Below are positions 1 to 9,153 of a stretch of DNA of 64,000 nucleotides, in pieces. The stretch is from assembly GCA_016432325.1 (NCBI GenBank), contig CP066684.1:1-64000 (forward strand). The letters are read 5' to 3'. Each line of letters begins with the position of its first letter. The stretch's first letter is position 1. The DNA comes from Candidatus Aenigmatarchaeota archaeon (GTDB lineage Archaea > Aenigmatarchaeota > Aenigmatarchaeia > PWEA01 > JACQIF01). The notes under the pieces are model-generated. The model did no database searches. It was not told the DNA's origin and worked only from the letters and a program-made list of their open reading frames with translations. Position numbers and translations under genes: made by a program.

Positions 1-1
1 C

Positions 2-2722
2 AGTTCGGGCCTGACGCTCCGAGACCAGAACGGTGCGGGCGTGCTTTACGTGAACGGGGGGAACGTGGGCATCGGGAATGCGATCCCCGGATACAAACTT
101 GATGTTTCTGGGAGCGTCAGGGTCAATGGCCCCTTTCTTGTTAACGACCAATATGCCATTGCAACAGACGCTTCCACGATATCCGTTGGCGATATAGTCA
201 GTTCCGACGGGTTAAGAAATCTCAACCTGAAGGCCGGCGATACAAGCGCGATATTTGCAACAACCGGAGGCAACGTCGGCATCGGGACGACGAGCCCTGG
301 AGCGAAGTTGACAGTATCTGCCGACGCCGCTGCTGGCAACGATGCAGTTAGAATAACCGATGCGTCTGGTAACGATTACGGCGCATTGCAACCCAATAAC
401 GGAGTTACAATCCTTAGAACGAATAATCAACCGTTGGCCTTCAAAACTAATGGTGCTGAACGTATTAGGATAGACACGAACGGTAACGTCGGCATCGGGA
501 CGGCGAGTCCGGGGGCTCCTCTTGAAGTGGAGAAGGATGCTTTGGGTCTCCTTCGCATTGAGAGAATAACCACAACCCCCGCCCAATTTGACTTCAACAT
601 TCAGCCAATAATGAGTGGCGATAATTCAGATCTCCAAATAATTCCCAACACGAATGCAGTGGGTCAAAGCTTCTACGTGCGTGATTCAGCAGGAACTCCA
701 ATCTTTGGTATGGGCATAGATCGCGGCGGCAGAGTCGGGATTGGGACCCAAAGCCCAGTCTCAGGCTACCTCCTCGACGTCAACGGTGCGCTGCGCGTGA
801 ACGGCGTCGCCTACGCTGAAAACGGCGTCGACTTCGGCTCCGCAGGCTCTGGTTGGAGCAACATAGTTGTGAGCGATGGAGGTGGTATAAATGGCGGAGG
901 CGGCAACTCCGTTTTAATCAACAGCGAAGGTGGCATTCGATTCAAGGCTAACGCAGGCAACAGCGCGCCCCATTCGATATTCGAGATGCCAGTGGTCTTC
1001 CAGTCGAATGGCGTCTTCTCCAAGCCCGTCGTGAACATAATAGCGGACGGCACATACGGCAATCCGGCGCGGACGGCGCTGCGAGTTGAGGGAAGCAACG
1101 CGAATCCCATAGTTGACGTTTATTCGGGCAGCAGCAGCGTCTTCAAGATAACAAGCGCGGGCAGCGTACTCGTTCCCAACCTCGCCAGCTGCGATACGAT
1201 TGACACGGACTCGACGGGCAAACTTGTTTGCGGGACGGATGACGGCGGTGTCACGGGCGGCTCCGCAGGCAAGGTCGCCTTCTGGACCTCGGGCTCCGCG
1301 CTCAGCAACAACGCCAACTTCGCGTGGGACAACACGAACACACGGCTCGGAATAGGAACGGCGAGCCCAACGGCGACCCTTGATGTAAACGGTGCGGCGC
1401 TTGTTCGCGGCACCCTCCACGCGGACTATCCTGATCAAACACTATTTGTTGACGGTCCCAATAACCGCGTCGGCGTCGGAACTTCAAGCCCGCAGCAGAA
1501 ACTGAGCGTCAGCGGAAACGCAGTTGTGGACCAAAACAATGCCAACATAGGCTCCGCGCCCAGCCTGCTCCTCGGCTCTTCTGGCGACGTCGGCTTCGGT
1601 TCCAAGCGCAACACAGGCGGGAACTACAACGGACTTGACCTCTATACGGCTTATCTCGCAAGAATGAGCATTACAAGCGGCGGCAACGTCGGCATCGGCA
1701 CGACAAGCCCGTCGACCAAGCTCCACGTTGCTGGCAATGCGCGCATAACAGGTCTTGCAAGCTGTGACACGATAGACACAGATGCCTCAGGAAACCTCGT
1801 ATGCGGAACAGACGCCTCGGGCTCCAGTGGCCTGCCTGCTGGCACGTCCGGCCAGACGCTCCGCCACGACGGAACGAGCTGGGTTGCAAACAACTTCCTC
1901 TACAACGACGGTTCGCGCGTCGATGTCGGTAGCGGCGGCGTGGGCGACGCAAAATGGAAGCTCGGTGTCACGAACGTTGCGAATACCGGCGGCCTGAAGA
2001 TAGCAGGAGGAGGTAACGTCAATTCCGTGCAGATAGCGCTATCTACCCCGAGCCCGCAATTCGCTGGCAATACCAACTGGGCCATAGCGACCAACTACAA
2101 CAACCCCGGTCTTGAGTTCTTGGAATCTACTTCGTACACGACAGACCCGACGATCTCGAGGTTGTTCATGGGACAAGGAGGCAAGGTGGGAATCGGCACT
2201 ACAAGCCCATCCTATAAATTGGATGTCCAGGCAAGTGGCAGTGACAGCGGAATACGTTCGACGGTGTCAAGCGGAGGCAACGCTATTTACGGTCTCAATA
2301 CAGCGGGGTCTTACGGTGTGTTTGGTGAAGCGAATGGTGCGGGTAGCTATGGGATTTTCTGCGATGCGACGTCTTCTACGGGGCTATGTGGCGGCAATCG
2401 TGCATGGTCGGTTACATCGGATGCCCGTCTTAAGAATAATGTAATAACGATAGACAGCGCACTCGACAAGGTGCAAAAACTTCGCGGAGTGAGGTTCAAC
2501 TGGAAAGACGACCCGACAAATACCCCGCAAATCGGATTCGTCGCTCAGGAAGTAGCGCCTATTGTGCCGGAAATCGTCGTCAAGGATACGAGAGGATATT
2601 ATACGGTGAAGCAGAGCGAGCTCACCGCGCTGCTGGTCGAGGCGATGAAGGAACAGCAGAAGCAGATAGAGACCCTGCAGGTCGAAGTAGCCCTTCTCAA
2701 GGCCCGGCAAGCTGTCGGCTAA
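2..2722 (+). CDS. Tail-fibre-like surface protein with C-terminal S74 auto-chaperone domain (5' partial)
   Basis: The frame is open to the window edge: codons before the GTG at 41 still read repeat-like sequence (SSGLTLRDQNGAG), so the true start lies outside. The body is a run of repeats of the type GNVGIGTTSPxxKLxVxG, as in trimeric tail fibres, and the string LASCDTIDTD occurs twice. The last ~110 residues match the intramolecular chaperone of endosialidase (peptidase S74): a TSDARLK motif, then a GFVAQEV segment and a terminal coiled coil (EAMKEQQKQIETLQVEVALLKAR). In characterised S74 domains the chaperone trimerises, helps fold the fibre and cuts itself off at the Ser-Asp bond, which is present here. 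The next gene is a secreted transglutaminase-like protein, consistent with cell-surface work. Domain call is secure; host adhesin versus viral or tailocin origin is open. Confidence 0.85.
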   Translation, partial: SSGLTLRDQNGAGVLYVNGGNVGIGNAIPGYKLDVSGSVRVNGPFLVNDQYAIATDASTISVGDIVSSDGLRNLNLKAGDTSAIFATTGGNVGIGTTSPGAKLTVSADAAAGNDAVRITDASGNDYGALQPNNGVTILRTNNQPLAFKTNGAERIRIDTNGNVGIGTASPGAPLEVEKDALGLLRIERITTTPAQFDFNIQPIMSGDNSDLQIIPNTNAVGQSFYVRDSAGTPIFGMGIDRGGRVGIGTQSPVSGYLLDVNGALRVNGVAYAENGVDFGSAGSGWSNIVVSDGGGINGGGGNSVLINSEGGIRFKANAGNSAPHSIFEMPVVFQSNGVFSKPVVNIIADGTYGNPARTALRVEGSNANPIVDVYSGSSSVFKITSAGSVLVPNLASCDTIDTDSTGKLVCGTDDGGVTGGSAGKVAFWTSGSALSNNANFAWDNTNTRLGIGTASPTATLDVNGAALVRGTLHADYPDQTLFVDGPNNRVGVGTSSPQQKLSVSGNAVVDQNNANIGSAPSLLLGSSGDVGFGSKRNTGGNYNGLDLYTAYLARMSITSGGNVGIGTTSPSTKLHVAGNARITGLASCDTIDTDASGNLVCGTDASGSSGLPAGTSGQTLRHDGTSWVANNFLYNDGSRVDVGSGGVGDAKWKLGVTNVANTGGLKIAGGGNVNSVQIALSTPSPQFAGNTNWAIATNYNNPGLEFLESTSYTTDPTISRLFMGQGGKVGIGTTSPSYKLDVQASGSDSGIRSTVSSGGNAIYGLNTAGSYGVFGEANGAGSYGIFCDATSSTGLCGGNRAWSVTSDARLKNNVITIDSALDKVQKLRGVRFNWKDDPTNTPQIGFVAQEVAPIVPEIVVKDTRGYYTVKQSELTALLVEAMKEQQKQIETLQVEVALLKARQAVG

Positions 2723-2754
2723 ACGTTTAAGAACAGGAGCGCCGAAAACGAGAC

Positions 2755-4608
2755 ATGAAGCACGCGTTAGCGGTGTTCCTCGTCCTGCTCATCGTACCGT
2801 TTCCTGTCCTCGCCCAGGAGCGCTTCGTGCCTCAGGATACGAGCGTTCTGGACGCGCGCGTGACGTTCTCTGGAAATGTCCAGGCGACGTCCGCGTTGCG
2901 GGACCTTAACGTATCTGTTTACGCGCTGCCGACATCTGCGAGCTCCGTGGACGTGTCCGCCCCGTACACGAAAGAGGCGGACGCGCAGGGCAACGAGCGG
3001 CTCGTTCTCCAGTGGCACGACGTTTCGAGCGCTTCGTACGAAGTCGAGACGCGCGTATCCAATCGTGCGCGCCTCGAGGGCGCCAAGCGGGTCGATTTCC
3101 CCTACAGCCCGCCGCGGAGCGTTCTGAAGTATCTGGCGCCGACGCCCACGTCCGTCGTGACGCCGGATGTGCGGGGCAAGGCTCTCGAGCTGACGCAGGG
3201 CGCGGAGAACGGTTTCGAGGCCGTTACTGCGCTTTCGACTTGGATACACGAGAACGTGAAATACGACATTCGGTATGCGGGAAAATATCTTGACGCGCAG
3301 GAGGTTCTGAATGGAAAGGTCGGAGTCTGCGCGGAGTTCACGACCCTCCTGGTTTCTATGTCTCGCGCCGCAGGGATCCCCGCGCGTACGGTGGGCGGAG
3401 TCATCTACGGGCCTGACGGCAACTGGAACTATCACGCCTGGGCAGAAGTGTACCTCGACGGCTGGGTGCCTGTCGACCCGACGTGGAACGAGATAGGATG
3501 GCTGGACGCATCCCACATCGACGTCGGAACGTTCGACGACCTCAACAGGCTCAAGACGCAGATAAATTATACGTATACTGGAGCGAGACCGACTTTGCAG
3601 ACGACGCCCGTTGGCGTGGACGTCGAAGTCATACGCACCGAGCCCATGGAGAAGGTTTTCGACGTCGCGGCAGAGACGTATCCGAACGAGATAGGCATCG
3701 GAGACGCGGCGGTTGTTGAAGTGCGAACGACTACATCGACTCCGGGTTGCATAGCAACGTCTACGGAAGTCACGTCGAGCGTCGACCGCGACGGCAACGA
3801 TGTTGTCGAGGTGACGGATCCGGTGACGCTTGCCGTTTGTCCTGGAGAGCGTTCGACAGCACATTTCGTTCTGGAGTCCAAGGACGTGCGTTCCGGATTC
3901 GACTCGAATACGATCGGCATCTCGCGCGTGGCGCAGATAAGGCCTTTCCTTGGAAACGACATAGATGTTGATTTGTCCGTAGACTTCAACGACGCAGACA
4001 CGTCAGACCTCGATCTTGTCGTAGACAGCGCAACCGCGCAGAAGGGAGACAGAATAGGTTTCGAAGTGCGCACGAACGCGGGAGACTACCGCGTCTATTC
4101 TGACTTGCCGATGCACGGGGATTACGTGACGGCCGAGCGCACGGGCGACCACTACATAATAGCCGCCGCAAGCAGCGGAGAGGTCGTCCGCAAGGAGATA
4201 ACCGTTAAAGAAAACCTGCCGTTTAAGGTGACGAGCGTGGAGAAGCCGCAACGCGTCTCGTGCGGCGACTCATTCGAACTGACGCTGACCGTGCAGAATC
4301 TCAAGGACTACTTCCAGGATATTGACGTCAGGGCAACGGCCAGCGACGAACTCGAAATGGAAGAGTCTTTTACGGAGCGCGTGGAAAAAGGCGAGACGAG
4401 TCAGATTACGATAGCAGGCAAAGTCGCGGAGGAGTGCTCCGGAGCAGACCAGGTCGTCAGCGTCTCTCTTGGAGACCAGAGCGTTCATGAGACCATAAAC
4501 GTGGAGACGGCCGGATCTTTGGGCGGAGGAACCGCCGGCGGAATCTTCGATGCCATAGCCTCGTTCCTCAGGGCAATCGCGGATTTCCTTGCGTCGCTGT
4601 TTTCCTGA
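2755..4608 (+). CDS. Secreted transglutaminase-like cysteine peptidase-fold protein
   Basis: 617 residues. A signal peptide is clear (MKHALAVFLVLLIVPFPVLAQ). The transglutaminase core spans about residues 150-250: Cys192 in GVCAEFTTLL, His227 in NYHAWAEV and Asp241 in VPVDPTW form the expected Cys-His-Asp triad, so the domain looks active. Residues 280-590 look like beta-sandwich, CARDB-like modules, and the C-terminus (GGIFDAIASFLRAIADFLASLF) is a hydrophobic helix that may anchor it. Archaeal proteins of this design are usually extracellular proteases or crosslinkers; the substrate is unknown. It lies 32 bp after the S74 fibre gene on the same strand, so the two may be co-expressed. Confidence 0.85.
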   Translation: MKHALAVFLVLLIVPFPVLAQERFVPQDTSVLDARVTFSGNVQATSALRDLNVSVYALPTSASSVDVSAPYTKEADAQGNERLVLQWHDVSSASYEVETRVSNRARLEGAKRVDFPYSPPRSVLKYLAPTPTSVVTPDVRGKALELTQGAENGFEAVTALSTWIHENVKYDIRYAGKYLDAQEVLNGKVGVCAEFTTLLVSMSRAAGIPARTVGGVIYGPDGNWNYHAWAEVYLDGWVPVDPTWNEIGWLDASHIDVGTFDDLNRLKTQINYTYTGARPTLQTTPVGVDVEVIRTEPMEKVFDVAAETYPNEIGIGDAAVVEVRTTTSTPGCIATSTEVTSSVDRDGNDVVEVTDPVTLAVCPGERSTAHFVLESKDVRSGFDSNTIGISRVAQIRPFLGNDIDVDLSVDFNDADTSDLDLVVDSATAQKGDRIGFEVRTNAGDYRVYSDLPMHGDYVTAERTGDHYIIAAASSGEVVRKEITVKENLPFKVTSVEKPQRVSCGDSFELTLTVQNLKDYFQDIDVRATASDELEMEESFTERVEKGETSQITIAGKVAEECSGADQVVSVSLGDQSVHETINVETAGSLGGGTAGGIFDAIASFLRAIADFLASLFS

Positions 4609-4735
4609 TCGGCGAAAGGTTCGTCGTTCGCTGAAGTCTGCTTTAAGTACCCTCCTGAGAATATCATGGTGCGAGGGGGTCAGTAGGCAACAAAAAGGGT
4701 GCGTCGAACTGCTTTACGTCATCTGTTGTAGGAAG

Positions 4736-4746
4736 GTTTATATTTA
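4736..4746 (+). promoter_or_regulatory. TATA box for the zinc-finger gene, long leader
   Basis: GTTTATATTTA lies about 90 bp upstream of the GTG at 4831. With the usual 25 bp spacing, transcription would start near 4770 and leave a leader of about 60 nt, longer than most here. The rest of the 4609-4830 gap holds nothing I recognise. Confidence 0.5.
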
Positions 4747-4830
4747 ACTAAGTGTATAGTATAGACGAGCGGGGGCAGACAAACGACAGGTTTGCTGGTC
4801 TCTAATTGAACGAACGTTTAGTAGAGTGGG

Positions 4831-5355
4831 GTGGTTGTTGTGGTAGGTCTTGAGGAGATTCCGGTATGCAGAATGTGTTTGGAACCAGTATTCTATTCGA
4901 TATGCACGGACTGTCTGTTCAGGGATCTGAACAGGTGGCTGGAAGACAAAGCGCCGTTCATCGCCATCGAAGTCATGGAAGCGCATGACGGCCTCACGCA
5001 CTCGTTCCCCGACTCCGAGGACAATGTTGAGATGTGCGTCCGTTGCCGCGAGACAACGCATAACGTGATGTGCCCCTACTGCTACATACGCGAGATATAC
5101 CACGAGCTGCGCATGATAGACGAAGTCACGGCAGAGGAGCTTCTGCAGGATTTCAATTTCGATTTCGAAGGCAACGGCTACTTCGGCGAGCTGCCGTGGA
5201 GCCCCATCGGGTTCACGCACGTGCGCGCCTCCCACGGAACATGCGAAACATGCGGCAACGACAGCGACCGTTTGCTGGAATGGGGAGGCCATTTCATGTG
5301 CACGGGATGTCTGGAAGGCGAAGAGGAATATTGGAAACTGGCGCATGGAGGATAA
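4831..5355 (+). CDS. Small protein with several CxxC zinc-binding pairs
   Basis: 174 residues, family not recognised. Cysteine pairs are regularly spaced: CRMC and CTDC near the N-terminus, CVRC and CPYC in the middle, CETC and CTGC at the end, enough for three zinc sites. The stretches between are acidic and rich in Tyr/Trp. The start is GTG at 4831, but a GTG at 4840 is equally possible. It probably acts as a nucleic-acid or protein binding adaptor, though nothing in the sequence proves that. A 150-bp hairpin-bearing gap follows. Confidence 0.65.
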   Translation: MVVVVGLEEIPVCRMCLEPVFYSICTDCLFRDLNRWLEDKAPFIAIEVMEAHDGLTHSFPDSEDNVEMCVRCRETTHNVMCPYCYIREIYHELRMIDEVTAEELLQDFNFDFEGNGYFGELPWSPIGFTHVRASHGTCETCGNDSDRLLEWGGHFMCTGCLEGEEEYWKLAHGG

Positions 5356-5505
5356 TAACAATCGGAAGCTTGAAACCGTGGTTTCAAGATTCCTTGCTTG
5401 GAAATATGACAGGAAGTCTCGGTGCAACTCGAACCAGGAAGTTCGAAACTGGGTCGTGCGTGGTGCCAAACGGCCGAGTGCCGATAAGACTTTCGGGACC
5501 GAACG
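5356..5505. repeat. Hairpin-bearing intergenic stretch
   Basis: A perfect inverted repeat, CTTGAAACC-gt-GGTTTCAAG, covers 5369-5388. A second short palindrome (CGAAC..GTTCG) follows near 5430. The sequence resembles other hairpin elements of this window. No tRNA, 5S copy or ORF could be supported here. Confidence 0.5.
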
Positions 5506-5829
5506 GTGAAAAAAATGAAGAGCGGACATGTAGGAATAGGAGAGTCTTTCGGAATCGTGTCCTTGGCCTTTGCGGCGCAGGACGTTCACTTTCCGATAGA
5601 CAAGAACGATTTGATTGAGGAGATTGGGCAGAAGAAGATTCTATGGACGAGAAACCAGATCCTTGACATGAGAAAGGTGCTGCGCGAGGCGGATGCGAGG
5701 GAGTTCGAGAACTTCACTGACCTTCTCTCTGCGGTGTCGCACCACAGGGACAGATCGCTGAAGCAGCTAACCGATTTCAAGCGCTCGCGCTTGAAACTTT
5801 CGGACACGGGTCCGAAAGCGTTTACCTAA
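5506..5829 (+). CDS. Hypothetical protein with hairpin-encoded C-terminus
   Basis: 107 residues, no family recognised. The start is GTG 5506 or ATG 5515. The middle is helical and charged. The last ~20 codons run through two palindromes, CAAGCGC-GCGCTTG and CTTTCGGAC-GTCCGAAAG, so the tail (KRSRLKLSDTGPKAFT) may be an inserted hairpin element rather than native sequence. The stop codon overlaps the convergent ftsY stop by four bases. Confidence 0.5.
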   Translation: MKKMKSGHVGIGESFGIVSLAFAAQDVHFPIDKNDLIEEIGQKKILWTRNQILDMRKVLREADAREFENFTDLLSAVSHHRDRSLKQLTDFKRSRLKLSDTGPKAFT

Positions 5830-7001
5830 TCGAGCAGCGCCTTGAGAATCTTCTGCGAGTCGAAGCGCTCCAGATCGCCGTAAGCCTGTCCGATTCCCAT
5901 GTAGTATATCGGTTTGCCGATGGTGTGCGCCACGCTCAACGCGGCGCCGCCTTTCTCGTTGACGTCCATCTTTGTTAAGATGACTCCGTCCACTCCCACG
6001 CTCGTTGCGAACGCGCGGGCCTGCTCGACGGCGTCATTGCCGGTTAGCGAGTCAACTATCAGAATCTTCTTGTCCGGTTTTATCACGCGCATTATCTTGT
6101 GAAGTTCGTCCATCAGGTTCTTGTTGGTGTGCGCTCGGCCGGCCGTGTCTGCGAGAACTACGTCCAGAGCATGCGTTTCAGCGTAATTGACAGCGTCGTA
6201 TATCACTGCCGTGGCGTCAGAGCCGTAGTCTTGTTTCACCACGCGCACGCCCAACGCCTCGCCGTGCTTCTCAAGCTGTTGTATCGCCGCTGCGCGCCAC
6301 GTGTCCCCTGCCGCAAGCACGCACTTCAAGCCGCTCTTCTCCAGCGCGTACGCGAGCCGCGCGATTGTCGTCGTCTTGCCCGCGCCGTTGAATCCGAGGA
6401 AAACCAGCTTGTACGGACGCTTCGCCTTCTTGATTTCCTTGATTAGGTCGACCTCTTCTTGCTGCAGCACGTCAGCGACGGCGTCGCGGAGGCTCTTCTC
6501 GACAAGTTCTTCCACATGGCCGCGCTTCACCTCAGAACCGTTCAAATCTTCCCGGATCTTCGAACATATCTTCTCTGCCGTCTCGACAGCCACGTCGCTT
6601 TCCAGAAGGCCGACCTGCAAATCCCAGAGGACTTTGTTCAGTTCCTCGTCTTCGAGAGTCTTCTTGGTCAGGCTGAAGACGCGCTTCTTTACTTTCTCTT
6701 TCTTGGCCGGCGCGAGCGTTTTGTGTTCGTGTTCGATTGAAGGAGGAGGCGTTGGGATTTCGGGTTCTACGGGAACCGGCTCTTCAAGTTCGGGCCTGAG
6801 CTCTTCTTGGACAGGTTCGAGAATGTTCTCTTGCCGAATCTCGGGCTTGGCTTCTGTCGCGGGCTCCTTATGTTCAAGCTTCTCTTCGATGACTTCCTCG
6901 GCCTTTTCGACGGCCCTTTCCTCTATTTTCTCCTTCTCTTCTGCCTTGCGCGTAAGCGCGCCTATGGTCTTCTTGAGCTTGTCCTTGAGGAAGCCGAACA
7001 T
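5826..7001 (-). CDS. ftsY: Signal recognition particle receptor FtsY
   Basis: The SRP receptor GTPase that docks ribosome-SRP complexes at the membrane. I start it at the ATG giving MFGFLKDKLKK, 391 residues; upstream in-frame codons overlap the promoter. Residues 20-100 are a charged, Glu/Lys/Pro-rich linker typical of the A region. The N domain follows, then the NG GTPase with GFNGAGKTTT (203-212), DTAGRAHTN and TKMD motifs and a C-terminal GIGQAYGDLERFD. It is transcribed away from the gene at 7083 from a shared promoter region, with its TATA near 7025-7034. Confidence 0.97.
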   Translation of the reverse strand: MFGFLKDKLKKTIGALTRKAEEKEKIEERAVEKAEEVIEEKLEHKEPATEAKPEIRQENILEPVQEELRPELEEPVPVEPEIPTPPPSIEHEHKTLAPAKKEKVKKRVFSLTKKTLEDEELNKVLWDLQVGLLESDVAVETAEKICSKIREDLNGSEVKRGHVEELVEKSLRDAVADVLQQEEVDLIKEIKKAKRPYKLVFLGFNGAGKTTTIARLAYALEKSGLKCVLAAGDTWRAAAIQQLEKHGEALGVRVVKQDYGSDATAVIYDAVNYAETHALDVVLADTAGRAHTNKNLMDELHKIMRVIKPDKKILIVDSLTGNDAVEQARAFATSVGVDGVILTKMDVNEKGGAALSVAHTIGKPIYYMGIGQAYGDLERFDSQKILKALLD

Positions 7002-7082
7002 GTAGAGAGAATCGGCGTCGAAAGTTATATAAGGCGGCCCGGCCCGCACGGTTATTTAAAAGTTGTCTTGTAGTCAGTCCCT
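7002..7082. promoter_or_regulatory. Divergent promoter region, ftsY / 7083 gene
   Basis: Two TATA-like boxes face apart: TTATATAA near 7026-7033 for ftsY on the minus strand and TTATTTAAAA near 7051-7060 for the plus-strand gene. Both sit about 25 bp from their start codons, so both transcripts are leaderless or nearly so. Confidence 0.6.
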
Positions 7083-7916
7083 ATGAAATACGAGAGGACG
7101 CTGGCCAAAGTCATACGCGGGGCAGACAACTTCATGGAGCGCGTGGCTGCAGGCGGACCGACGAGCGTGTCGGAACTGAGAGAACACTCGGCGAACCTGT
7201 TGAACACGACGTACAGGGGCCTGAAGCGTGGCATGGCGCCTGAGGAGTTCGGTTGCGAGGAAAGGTCGGACAAGACGATACCATGCGTCTTTCATACCGC
7301 TCTCGGTCTTCAGGGATGCGCCTCCAGCAGAGAAGAGACATCACAAAAGATACCTCTGTCGGCCACGGACGCAGGCGCGACGCTTATCATGCTGAGATGT
7401 TACAAGGACGGCAGAGACATTGAATTCTTCCGGAACACGGAAAACAGAGTACAAGCGATGGGAGCGGCGGACAGTGGGTACTTCACAGAAGCGTCGGCTA
7501 TGGCGCTGGGTTTCGAGAGTGTGCACATGTTTAAAGAGGAGGACGGCGTCTTCACGAGTTCGCTCTTCGAGAAGGGCGATGACCTTCTGGCATGGGCCCA
7601 CAAGAAGCCTGACGCTTCCGCCACGTCATACACGAACATTCCGCGCTATGCCGACGGCCGCGCCGCCGACGAGAAGATGTTGCCAACGAGCCTGCGTAAT
7701 CTGGGTTTGCGCGTGGAGAACGTCGAGACTCTAAGCAAGGATGTCGTAGACTCTCTCAGAAGCGACAAGGAGAGCTTTGGCCTGGCCGTCCAGTATTACA
7801 AACGTGCAATAGACGCCGAGGCGGCTAGCATGCTTGGCGCATTATCCGGCAGTTTGATGATACCGATAGTAGTCATTTCGCCGCGGTCCACGAGAAACGA
7901 CAACTCCTACAACTAG
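7083..7916 (+). CDS. Hypothetical protein
   Basis: 277 residues, no recognised domain. It has the codon bias of its neighbours and a well-placed TATA box 25 bp upstream, so it is very likely expressed. Seen features: an N-terminal helical segment, a few cysteines (FGCEE, IPCVF, QGCASS) that could bind metal, and a hydrophobic stretch near the C-terminus (MLGALSGSLMIPIVVI) followed by a polar tail. No signal peptide is visible. It ends overlapping the convergent prefoldin gene by four bases. Confidence 0.6.
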   Translation: MKYERTLAKVIRGADNFMERVAAGGPTSVSELREHSANLLNTTYRGLKRGMAPEEFGCEERSDKTIPCVFHTALGLQGCASSREETSQKIPLSATDAGATLIMLRCYKDGRDIEFFRNTENRVQAMGAADSGYFTEASAMALGFESVHMFKEEDGVFTSSLFEKGDDLLAWAHKKPDASATSYTNIPRYADGRAADEKMLPTSLRNLGLRVENVETLSKDVVDSLRSDKESFGLAVQYYKRAIDAEAASMLGALSGSLMIPIVVISPRSTRNDNSYN

Positions 7917-8356
7917 TCCTTCTTCTGTCCCAGAGCCGCCTGTATCTCCGGTTCGAGCGCAGCCATCGTCGTTTGTACTCTCGTGAGGTCTTGGGCCAAA
8001 CGCTTTGAAAGCGACTCCATCTCGGTCTTGCGCTTTTCGAGAGTCCCGCGCGCGTCGTCGACGCTCTTCTTTCGCACGACATCGGCGCCGATGTTGACGA
8101 GAATCCCTGAAACGTCTGTAAGAGCGCCGTGCGTAAACGTACCGGAGCCGAGCGGCACGAGAATTTCGTCCCCTTTCTTCAGGCTCTTCATTCCCTCGAG
8201 CGTTCGGATGGTTTCAGAAACCTCTTCCATTCCTTCCGCGATGAGAGAGGCCTGCTTCTGCAAGGCTTCCATCTGGGCTGAAAGCATCTGGTATTGGTAG
8301 AGCAGAGCTTCTGCGGATTGTCTGCGTTCTTCGTTGGCCGTTTTCTTGTTTGCCAT
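7913..8356 (-). CDS. pfdA: Prefoldin alpha subunit
   Basis: 147 residues from the ATG giving MANKKTANEERR. The layout is that of prefoldin alpha: an N-terminal coiled coil (to about residue 50), a central beta region (GDEILVPLGSGTFTHGALTD) and a C-terminal coiled coil ending at AALGQKKD. Prefoldin alpha2beta4 hexamers hold unfolded proteins and hand them to the thermosome. A TATA box (ACTTTAAATAG on the plus strand, near 8374) lies about 20 bp upstream of the start. Confidence 0.92.
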   Translation of the reverse strand: MANKKTANEERRQSAEALLYQYQMLSAQMEALQKQASLIAEGMEEVSETIRTLEGMKSLKKGDEILVPLGSGTFTHGALTDVSGILVNIGADVVRKKSVDDARGTLEKRKTEMESLSKRLAQDLTRVQTTMAALEPEIQAALGQKKD

Positions 8357-8429
8357 ACTGTACGTCACCACACAGACTTTAAATAGCGCTCTCCGTGATC
8401 TTTGAACAGCGGTTCGAAGTGCTCCAAAG

Positions 8430-9119
8430 CTATATACTTTCGGTGAAACCCAGCGCTTCGTCTATTCTCTGCAGTTCGGGGCCTGTCGTGGAGCGGGACG
8501 CGGCGAAGCCGTTGCTGTTGGCCAGCACGCCGGCGCCGACGAACGGCGAGCCGAAGGCCACGGAACCGATGTCTCCGCGGACGTGGAGAACGCGCTCTAT
8601 GTGTTCGAGTTCACGTTCAGAACAGCCGCGGTGAACGAGCACACCGCGATTGGTGGCGATGCCGCAGGAGCCCACTGTATCAAGCCCTGCGATGGAACCG
8701 ATCTCTGTTTCAACGCCGAGCGCATCCGCTATCTTTGACTTGACGGCGTGCAGCTCTTTTGATATTATGCATCCTCGGTCGTTGGCGAGTATCAGGTTGC
8801 CGAGAGCCGTTTCCTTGGTCTTCAGCATCAGAACGTTCAAATCCAGTTGATCCGCCAGCCTCTTGAGCGTGCGTAACTCATCGTCTTCCATTATCTTCGG
8901 TACCACGACGCCGTTCGCGTTTGCGGCGACGAACAGGCCGACAAGGTCCGTATCCGCGACGAGAATCCTATGGCTGCCGGTTTTGAGCACCTCTTCGAGA
9001 GGAGCTATGGCCTTCTTCTGCATGGACGAACCTGCCAATATGAATTTGTCCGTGGCGAGCGCGAAGAGGCCCAGGTTCGGGTCTCCGTGTAGGTCCGTGC
9101 GAAGTATGTGCTTCAACAT
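8430..9119 (-). CDS. eif6: Translation initiation factor aIF6
   Basis: 229 residues, the usual length for archaeal/eukaryotic IF6. The pentein-fold repeats are visible (NPNLGLFALATD, NANGVVVP, NDRGCIISKEL, NRGVLVHRGCSEREL, NSNGFAASRSTTGPEL). IF6 binds the large ribosomal subunit and prevents premature joining. It is followed by other translation genes on the same strand (EF-Tu domain II-like protein lies upstream), so it belongs to a translation cluster. Confidence 0.95.
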   Translation of the reverse strand: MLKHILRTDLHGDPNLGLFALATDKFILAGSSMQKKAIAPLEEVLKTGSHRILVADTDLVGLFVAANANGVVVPKIMEDDELRTLKRLADQLDLNVLMLKTKETALGNLILANDRGCIISKELHAVKSKIADALGVETEIGSIAGLDTVGSCGIATNRGVLVHRGCSERELEHIERVLHVRGDIGSVAFGSPFVGAGVLANSNGFAASRSTTGPELQRIDEALGFTESI

Positions 9120-9153
9120 AGAGCTAGTAAGAACGTCGGTTATTTAAGCGCCA

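Noticed and set aside
2767-3864. 365-residue ORF opposite the transglutaminase gene
   Set aside because: Arg-rich shadow frame of a high-GC gene with intact signal peptide and triad on the other strand.
5400-5460. Possible second 5S fragment or tRNA
   Set aside because: A CCAGG..TTCGAAA..CTGGGT string resembles the 5S core but no helices or flanks of either RNA could be built.
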